This document shows, piece after piece, positions 58,185 to 64,000 of a stretch of DNA of 64,000 bases. The DNA lies in contig CAMHAH010000003.1 of assembly GCA_946183365.1 (NCBI GenBank), forward strand, positions 124,001 through 188,000, in the 5' to 3' direction. Made by a program: the position numbers and the translations under genes. Each line of letters starts with the position of its first letter. Within the stretch, counting starts at the first letter, position 1. Origin of the DNA: an uncultured Clostridia bacterium (GTDB lineage Bacteria; Bacillota; Clostridia; Oscillospirales; Acutalibacteraceae). The notes under the pieces are model-generated. The model saw nothing but the letters and a program-made list of their open reading frames with translations. It made no database searches and had not been told where the DNA came from.

Positions 58185-59309
58185 TCACCTCTCAAATTTA
58201 TCCGCTACCTTAGTCAGCAGCTCTCTTATCTCAAGATGCTGAGGGCACGCTTTCTCGCATTTTCCGCACCGTATACAGTCAGAAGCCTTGCCGTTGCGTG
58301 TGGTCAGTACCGTATCGTAATAGAAATTCTGGTTCCAGTTGTCAAACGCTTCCTTAGCGTTATAACAAGAGAACAGATCGGGGATAAGTATCTTTTTCGG
58401 GCAGCCTTCAACACAATAACGGCAAGCGGTGCACGGGATAAGGTTCTGTCCGTTAAATATCCGGCACACCTTTTTCACAGCCTTGAGCTCCTCGTCATTC
58501 AAAGGCTTGAAATCCGCCATAAAGCTCAGGTTATCTTCCATCTGCTCCATGCTGCTCATGCCCGACAGCACAGCGCATATATTCGGAAAGCCCCCCGCGA
58601 AGCGCAGCGCGTAGCTTGCGTAGCTGCCGCCGTTGAGGCAGTCAAAAACCTCTCTTGCCTCTTTCGGCAGATTTACCAGACTGCCGCCCTTCACGGGCTC
58701 CATGATAAGCACTGGCTTATTGAACCTCTCGCACACCTCATAGACGTTTCTGCTGTCTACGCCCTTATCCTCCCAGTCGACATAATTGAGCTGTATCTGC
58801 ACGACCTCTATCTCGGGATAATCCGTGAGTATCTTCTCGAGTACGTCCGCCTTATCATGGAAGGATATGCCTACATGACGTATCTTTCCCTCTTTCTTGA
58901 GTTCAAACGCCGTCTCATAGGCTCTGCACTTTTTGAACAGCTCATAGTTATCGTTATTCTGAGCGTGCATGAGATAAAAGTCGAAGTAATCAACGTCGCA
59001 CAGCTTGAGCTGTTTTTCAAAGAAGGGTCTGATATCGCTCTCCTTCTTAAAGTAAAAATCCGTCAGCTTATTTGTCAGGATAAATCTGCTCCTGTCATAT
59101 CTCTTTGCTACGCAGTCGCGTATAGCGGTCTCGCTCTGACCTTCGATATAACCGTGAGCGGTATCAAAATAGTTGAAGCCCCTTTCGATGAACGCATCAG
59201 CCATCCTGATGAACTCTTCATGATCGACCTTATTGCCTTTCATGGGCAGCCTCATGCAGCCAAAGGCGAAATTGCCGTTTATCTCAGGGAAGAACTTGTT
59301 TTTTATCAT
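58185..59309 (-). CDS. Aldo/keto reductase fused to a two-cluster ferredoxin domain
   Basis: I chose ATG 59309 with GGTGA 5 bases upstream; a GTG three codons earlier is possible. The 374-residue protein has an AKR barrel to about 275 (FNYFDTAHGYIEGQSETAI with Asp and Tyr, TNKL with Lys, YFDFYLMHAQ with His). The C-terminal ferredoxin part has two cysteine sets, CTACRYCVEGCP and CIRCGKCEKACP, for 4Fe-4S clusters. It may pass electrons from ferredoxin-like carriers to a carbonyl substrate. It leads the operon with the ECF S component and DUF1893 genes. Confidence 0.93.
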   Translation of the reverse strand: MIKNKFFPEINGNFAFGCMRLPMKGNKVDHEEFIRMADAFIERGFNYFDTAHGYIEGQSETAIRDCVAKRYDRSRFILTNKLTDFYFKKESDIRPFFEKQLKLCDVDYFDFYLMHAQNNDNYELFKKCRAYETAFELKKEGKIRHVGISFHDKADVLEKILTDYPEIEVVQIQLNYVDWEDKGVDSRNVYEVCERFNKPVLIMEPVKGGSLVNLPKEAREVFDCLNGGSYASYALRFAGGFPNICAVLSGMSSMEQMEDNLSFMADFKPLNDEELKAVKKVCRIFNGQNLIPCTACRYCVEGCPKKILIPDLFSCYNAKEAFDNWNQNFYYDTVLTTRNGKASDCIRCGKCEKACPQHLEIRELLTKVADKFER

Positions 59310-59437
59310 GGTCATCACCGTCTTTGCCGAGTATTACAATAATTATATCGGATTATCTGACCTTTGTAAATATACTGATTTTGTAAATATCTGTATAAAA
59401 CTAATATTTCACTCTGAGTTATAAAAAATTGTATACG

Positions 59438-59469
59438 AAAAAATCCCCGAAGCCTGAGGCCTCGGGGAT
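59438..59469 (-). terminator. Terminator of the chromosomal dockerin gene
   Basis: On the reverse strand ATCCCCGAGGC pairs with GCTTCGGGGAT and runs into TTTTTTCG, 20 bases after the stop. Confidence 0.88.
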
Positions 59470-59488
59470 AAATGATATCAAATAACTG

Positions 59489-60886
59489 TTATTTGTTTGC
59501 GGGGATCTTATCCCAGTTGCAGATGTCTAAAAGTACGCGCTGGATAAGAGTAGCGTCGATGATGGTTACCTCGCCGTCGCGGTCAGCGTCAGCAGCTATC
59601 AGATCGATAGCGTCTTCGCCGACGATCTCAGCTAAGTAGCGCTGGATCTGTGTAACGTCTGTGATATCAACTTCGCCGCTGCGGTCAGCGTCGCCGCGGA
59701 TATGCTCAGCCTCGATGATCAGATCTTCCATAGTAACTTCCTTATCCTGATCCTCAGCGTCAAAGAGCTTGTCGCAGCGTTTGCACGCATAGTGAGCCTT
59801 TACGCCGTTGTCAATAGAAGTAGCGGGAACCTCCTCAACAAAATAACGGTCGTGACCGAGAGGCAGGATCTCAACATTCTCACGGCTGATCTCAGCGCCG
59901 CACTCGGTACAGGTAGTTACCATTACCTTTACGCCGGCTTCTTCACAAGTAGCCGGATGACCTGCCATCATATCCTGTGTAGGCTCGCCGGGTGTATGAG
60001 CAAGCTTGTCGATGGTCTTTGCTTCACGAGAGATCTCCTCGCCGCACTCTGTGCAGTAGATGACCTCGTCATAAGAGCCTTCCTCTTTGCAGGAAGCGGG
60101 AACAACGTTCTCCTGAACAGGCTCGCCGGGTGTATGTGTATGAGGTGTTTCTCCGCCGGGAAGAGTGGAGTCATCTGCGGACCATGTTGTTGTAACACCT
60201 GTAGCGGTAAACGCGTCAGCAGCCTGATCCTTTGTAAGACCTAAGCCGGCGCCGATAGTATCGATCATAACCTGCTCGGTCATTTCGCCTGTTTCAACCT
60301 TGAACTTCTTAGCGTTCTCAAAGTTGTTCTTGAGGAAGTCTGTGAATACAGTAGAAGCGTCTGCGCCCTCTTCATAGCAGGTACCTACTACTGTACCGAT
60401 AGAAGAAACCTGGAGGAAAGGACCGTATGTAGTGGGATCTATATCCTTCCAGAAAGCAGCCAGAGCTTTCTTTGAGCTGTCTACGGGGTTCTCATACTCG
60501 GTGCCGTCGCAGTAAGCGATGTGACCGAAGCAGGTGGTATCAAAGATAAGATCATAGGTCTGGTTGCTCGCGCCTGTGAAGATGATCTTATACTGTTCGC
60601 CTTCCTGAATATTCATGCCCTTGGCAGCGGGATCGTAAGACCAGATACCGTTGCCTTCGTCAGTACCGTTGAGCTTCTTGCCGCCCCAGGGGAGGAGCTC
60701 GCCGTCTTTACCGAATACATAGAAGCCGATCTTATCCTTTGAGCCGAGTGTCCAACCGGTCGAGCCTGCGTCAAAATACAGCTTCTTGCTGTCAAGCTCA
60801 AGCGCGCCGGTAGATGTAGCCATCACGGTGACAACAGACATTATCATCATAACAGCCAGAATAAGTGAAATGATTTTCTTAAACAT
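59489..60886 (-). CDS. Secreted dockerin protein with N-terminal beta-domain and Cys modules
   Basis: This 465-residue protein has a signal peptide (about 1-29). A beta-rich N-terminal domain (about 30-240; KLYFDAGSTGWTLGSKDKIGFYVFG) may bind carbohydrate. Three Cys-rich C-x2-C modules (CTECGEEIS, CTECGAEIS, CKRCDKLF) follow at about 255-385. A C-terminal dockerin has loops DADRSGEVDITD and DADRDGEVTIID. It should dock to a cohesin. Its dockerin motifs (VTQIQRYL, ATLIQRVL) resemble those of the small element-borne cohesin-dockerin protein rather than the giant one. AGGAGG precedes the start. Confidence 0.85.
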   Translation of the reverse strand: MFKKIISLILAVMMIMSVVTVMATSTGALELDSKKLYFDAGSTGWTLGSKDKIGFYVFGKDGELLPWGGKKLNGTDEGNGIWSYDPAAKGMNIQEGEQYKIIFTGASNQTYDLIFDTTCFGHIAYCDGTEYENPVDSSKKALAAFWKDIDPTTYGPFLQVSSIGTVVGTCYEEGADASTVFTDFLKNNFENAKKFKVETGEMTEQVMIDTIGAGLGLTKDQAADAFTATGVTTTWSADDSTLPGGETPHTHTPGEPVQENVVPASCKEEGSYDEVIYCTECGEEISREAKTIDKLAHTPGEPTQDMMAGHPATCEEAGVKVMVTTCTECGAEISRENVEILPLGHDRYFVEEVPATSIDNGVKAHYACKRCDKLFDAEDQDKEVTMEDLIIEAEHIRGDADRSGEVDITDVTQIQRYLAEIVGEDAIDLIAADADRDGEVTIIDATLIQRVLLDICNWDKIPANK

Positions 60887-61049
60887 TATGTACCTCCTAA
60901 GAAAGATTATATTGGTGCAAATACATTATGCCATAAATCTTTCAAAAATACAACTGCTTTTTATTATATTTTAGAATTATTTTTATAAAAATTTTGACAT
61001 CTTTCGATGATAATTATGTTATATAGCCGAAAATCAGTGATTTTGAACA

Positions 61050-61085
61050 TTATCTGTACCATTTTTTCGGCGTTTATGCTATACT
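61050..61085 (+). promoter_or_regulatory. purA promoter (extended -10)
   Basis: TGCTATACT at 61077-61085 is an extended -10 box; no strong -35 is seen at 17 bases. An alternative TTGACA-N17-TGTTAT lies farther upstream (about 60995-61022). Confidence 0.55.
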
Positions 61086-61143
61086 GTTATATGGAAAAAT
61101 ATTTTGTTTATTATACCGTAAACAAATGATTTGGGAGGTAAAT

Positions 61144-62418
61144 ATGTCAAATTGCGCGATCGTCGGTATCAACTGGGGCGACGAGGGAAAGGGTCGTATG
61201 GTCGACCTCATCAGCTCCGATTATGATGTAGTAGTCCGCTATCAGGGCGGCGGCAACGCGGGTCACACCGTTATCAACGAATACGGTAAGTTCGCTTTGC
61301 ATCTGCTGCCATCGGGTATTTTTCGCAAGGACGTAGTGTCGGTCATCGGCAACGGCGTAGCCTTAGACCCCGAGAGCCTGTATAAGGAGATAGAGTATGT
61401 CCGCTCCAAGGGTATCGAGCTCACCCCGCAAAACCTCAAGATAAGCTCGCGCGCCTCTGTGCTGCTGCCGTGGCACAAGGAGCTCGACTGCCTTGAAGAA
61501 CAGCGCCTCGCCGACAAGAAGTACGGCTCTACAAAGCAGGGCATAGCTCCCTTTTACTCTGATAAATACCAGAAAAAGACCGCTTTAGCAGGCGAGCTAT
61601 TTGACAAAAAAGCCTTTTTTGAGCATATCGAAGGCATAATGGAGTGGAAGAACCTGACCATTGAGCGCGTATACGGCGCGGCTCCCACCACCCGCGAGGA
61701 TATCGATAACTGGTACGAGAGCTACTGTGTCCCGCTCCTGCCGTTCATCACCAGCCTCGATGATTTTTATGATGAAGTCAAGGCGAGCGGCAAGAACATC
61801 ATGTTTGAGGCCCAGCTCGGTTCTCTTAGAGATATCGACTTCGGTATCCATCCCTATACCACCTCGTCCTCGACCATAGCCGCTTACGCTCCGATAGGCG
61901 CGGGCGCTCCGGCCTTGAAACTCGATGATATAATCGGCGTAGTAAAGGCGTATTCCACCTGCGTAGGCGAAGGCCCCTTCACCTCTGAGTGGTTCGGCGA
62001 AGAGGCTGATAAGCTCCGCGAGGCGGGCGATGAATACGGCGCTAAGACCGGCAGACCCCGCAGGGTCGGCTCGTTCGACGTAGTCGCCACCCGCTACGGA
62101 GTAAGGGTACAGGGAGCGACCGCGATCGCTCTCACTAAGCTCGATGTATTAAGCTATATGGACAAGATCCCCGTATGCACTAAGTACAAGGTCAACGGCA
62201 GTCTTACCGACCAGTTCCCCTTCCCGAGCCTGCTAAACAGCGCCGAGCCCGTCACCGAGTATCTCGACGGCTGGCGCGAGGATATCACAGGCGTACGCCG
62301 CTTTGAGGATCTGCCCAAGGCGGCTCAGGACTATGTTCTCTATATAGAGAAGCAGATCGGCTGCCATATCAAATATGTATCCGTCGGTCCTGAGCGCGAC
62401 AGCATTATCATCAGATAA
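61144..62418 (+). CDS. purA: Adenylosuccinate synthetase
   Basis: The start is ATG 61144 after GGGAGG. The 424-residue protein has the family start NCAIVGINWGDEGKGRMVDL, GGGNAGHTV with the catalytic His, KYGSTKQGIAPFYSDK and TGRPRRVGSFD. It makes adenylosuccinate from IMP, aspartate and GTP, the first step from IMP to AMP. The next gene, purB, performs the following step; the two are 33 bases apart. Confidence 0.97.
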   Translation: MSNCAIVGINWGDEGKGRMVDLISSDYDVVVRYQGGGNAGHTVINEYGKFALHLLPSGIFRKDVVSVIGNGVALDPESLYKEIEYVRSKGIELTPQNLKISSRASVLLPWHKELDCLEEQRLADKKYGSTKQGIAPFYSDKYQKKTALAGELFDKKAFFEHIEGIMEWKNLTIERVYGAAPTTREDIDNWYESYCVPLLPFITSLDDFYDEVKASGKNIMFEAQLGSLRDIDFGIHPYTTSSSTIAAYAPIGAGAPALKLDDIIGVVKAYSTCVGEGPFTSEWFGEEADKLREAGDEYGAKTGRPRRVGSFDVVATRYGVRVQGATAIALTKLDVLSYMDKIPVCTKYKVNGSLTDQFPFPSLLNSAEPVTEYLDGWREDITGVRRFEDLPKAAQDYVLYIEKQIGCHIKYVSVGPERDSIIIR

Positions 62419-62451
62419 TTCACAAACTAAACCATACACAAGGAGCTAATT

Positions 62452-63867
62452 ATGAGAGGAAATTACGAATCTCCGTTTTCCGCGCGCTACGCGTCGCAGT
62501 ATATGACATCTCTGTTCTCAGCCGAGACCCGTATCGAGACATGGCGCAGATTATGGGTCGAGCTTGCCAGAGCCGAGAGCGAGCTGGGTCTGCCCATCAC
62601 AGCAGAACAGGTATCTGATCTCGAAGCCCATATCGAGGATATCGACTTTGAATACGCCGCTGAGAAAGAGAAGGAATTCCGTCATGACGTCATGGCTCAT
62701 ATCCACGCCTACGGCAAGGTCGCTCCATCGGCAGCGGGCATCATCCACCTCGGCGCCACCTCATGCTATGTCACCGATAACGCCGACCTCGTGCTCTACC
62801 GCGACGCTCTGTTATATATCCGAAATGAACTCTTGAAGGTCATCGCCAATCTCACCGATTTCTGTGAGAAATACAAGGCTATGCCCACCCTCGGCTACAC
62901 CCATTACCAGCCCGCTCAGCTTGTCACCGTAGGCAAGCGCGCTTCATTATGGCTGCAGGACTTTGTTTCCGACCTCGATGAGATAGACTTCGCGATCAAA
63001 AACGTAAAGTTCCTCGGCTGCCGCGGTACTACAGGCTCAGAGGCGAGCTTTGTAGAGCTGTTCGACGGCGACGGCGAAAAGATAAATAAGCTAAATCAGA
63101 AGATCGCCTCAGCCTTCGGCTTTGACGAGATCTTCGACGTACAGGGACAGACCTATCCCCGCAAGGTCGACAGCCGCATACTCAACGCCCTGTCATCGAT
63201 AGCGCAGTCGGCTCACAAATTCGCGACGGATATGCGCCTTTTACAGCATGACCGCCAGCTCTTTGAGCCCTTTGCCAAAACTCAGGTCGGCTCATCGGCT
63301 ATGCCTTATAAGCGCAACCCCATGATGTGCGAGCGCGTATGCTCGCTCTCGCGTTACCTTATGGCGGACGCGCTCAACGCGCCCATGACCATATCCGTAC
63401 AGTGGATGGAGCGCACCCTTGACGACAGCGCTAACCGCCGCATCTCTATCCCCGAGGGCTTCCTCTGCGCCGACGCGGTTCTGCGCCTTGTGCAGAAGGT
63501 CACAGCCGATATCTATGTAAACACCGACGTAATCAACAAGACCGTCATGACATATCTGCCCTTTATCGCTACCGAAAACCTGATGATGGAGGGCGTAAAG
63601 CGCGGCGGCAACCGTCAGGCTCTGCATGAGATCATCCGCCGCTGTTCAATGAAGGCTATCGCCGGCATGGATAAGGGCGAGCAGTGCGATCTGCTCTCAA
63701 TGCTTGCCGACGATCCCGAATTCCCCTTGAGCGAACAGGAAATGACCGACGTTCTCGATCCGTCCGCTTATATCGGACGCTGTCCCGAGCAGGTACAGGC
63801 TCTGGTCGACAAGACCCGTCCTCTGTACTCGGGCGTCAGCCGAGAGAACGCTGAGATAAATATTTAA
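62452..63867 (+). CDS. purB: Adenylosuccinate lyase
   Basis: This 471-residue protein has the fumarase-superfamily signature GSSAMPYKRNPMMCER and GATSCYVTDNADLVLYR. TLGYTHYQPAQLVTVGKR holds the catalytic His. It releases fumarate from adenylosuccinate and from SAICAR, so it acts twice in purine synthesis. Length is typical. AAGGAG precedes the start, and the gene is co-transcribed with purA. Confidence 0.97.
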   Translation: MRGNYESPFSARYASQYMTSLFSAETRIETWRRLWVELARAESELGLPITAEQVSDLEAHIEDIDFEYAAEKEKEFRHDVMAHIHAYGKVAPSAAGIIHLGATSCYVTDNADLVLYRDALLYIRNELLKVIANLTDFCEKYKAMPTLGYTHYQPAQLVTVGKRASLWLQDFVSDLDEIDFAIKNVKFLGCRGTTGSEASFVELFDGDGEKINKLNQKIASAFGFDEIFDVQGQTYPRKVDSRILNALSSIAQSAHKFATDMRLLQHDRQLFEPFAKTQVGSSAMPYKRNPMMCERVCSLSRYLMADALNAPMTISVQWMERTLDDSANRRISIPEGFLCADAVLRLVQKVTADIYVNTDVINKTVMTYLPFIATENLMMEGVKRGGNRQALHEIIRRCSMKAIAGMDKGEQCDLLSMLADDPEFPLSEQEMTDVLDPSAYIGRCPEQVQALVDKTRPLYSGVSRENAEINI

Positions 63868-63868
63868 T

Positions 63869-63917
63869 GAGACGCGTAGGGCGGAGGCTTGCCTCCGTCT
63901 CTGCGTTTTGTTTTTTA
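63869..63917 (+). terminator. Terminator after purB
   Basis: GAGACG...CGTCTC arms and an inner CGGAGGC/GCCTCCG stem are followed by a T-rich stretch. It lies at once after the stop codon. The rest of the window to 64000 shows no gene. Confidence 0.75.
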
Positions 63918-64000
63918 TTTGACAGGAAACCGCAACAAACTGTATAAATATCTTTTTACGATGAGATATTATACAGATTGTATTGCTGAAATAACCCTCT

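Noticed and set aside
58161-59342. Plus-strand ORF of 393 residues
   Set aside because: It is a long antisense shadow of the AKR-ferredoxin gene, which has clear catalytic and Cys motifs.
1-64000. CRISPR array
   Set aside because: No regularly spaced direct repeats with unique spacers were seen. The tandem repeats at 34072 and 23793 have no spacers.

Overview
The window looks like a chromosomal segment of a gut or rumen Ruminococcus-like member of the Oscillospiraceae (Firmicutes). The reasons are type I dockerins and cohesins, Cys-rich GH-W...C-x2-C modules, DUF4830/DUF6809/DUF6076-type proteins, strong AGGAGG ribosome binding sites, roughly balanced base composition, and clostridial housekeeping genes (lysS, greA, ftsEX with a PcsB-like hydrolase, purA, purB, ychF). 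This is inference from gene content; no species is claimed.

Layout. 1-3.3 kb: a redox regulon (truncated carboxymuconolactone decarboxylase, TetR regulator, aldo/keto reductase, flavodoxin lipoprotein); two promoters share the same pair of TGACA-type operators. 3.4-10.2 kb: a beta-helix lipoprotein, an XRE-receiver/LytS-like two-component pair, an HdeD-like membrane protein, a membrane-anchored glycerophosphodiesterase and a truncated membrane gene. Three copies of a palindromic repeat sit between these genes.

10.74-27.68 kb: an integrated mobilizable element of 16.9 kb bounded by a 46-bp perfect direct repeat, inserted at the 3' end of a tRNA-Ala(CGC) gene. It carries a DUF3990/XRE toxin-antitoxin-like pair, a 1,856-residue secreted LRR/beta-helix/Cys-module/cohesin/dockerin protein translationally coupled to a small cohesin-dockerin protein, a DUF6809 gene, an antisense sigma-like/DUF6076 module, a DUF927-like helicase, a candidate oriT, MobC and MobA relaxosome genes, an excisionase and a tyrosine integrase. 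No type IV secretion genes are visible, so transfer would need a helper. A mobile element that delivers scaffoldin-type cohesin/dockerin surface proteins is the most interesting thing here.

27.7-40 kb: VOC protein, L,D-transpeptidase, a RelE/ParE-Phd toxin-antitoxin pair, greA-lysS, a 155-bp tandem repeat, a DUF4234/DUF2752 pair, and a ftsE-ftsX-PcsB-type cell-wall hydrolase operon with a CdaR-family regulator upstream. 40-52 kb: MsmX/UgpC-type sugar ATPase, rRNA pseudouridine synthase, HAD phosphatase, YchF GTPase, an epimerase-GtrA-GT-C glycosyltransferase cluster, and a NhaC-family transporter under a lysine riboswitch. 52-64 kb: a TetR-MMPL-heptad-repeat export cluster, an AKR-ferredoxin/ECF S-component/DUF1893 operon, a chromosomal dockerin protein, and purA-purB.

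All family assignments were made by reading motifs by eye; no database search was run. Coordinates of promoters, operators and hairpins were read directly from the sequence.
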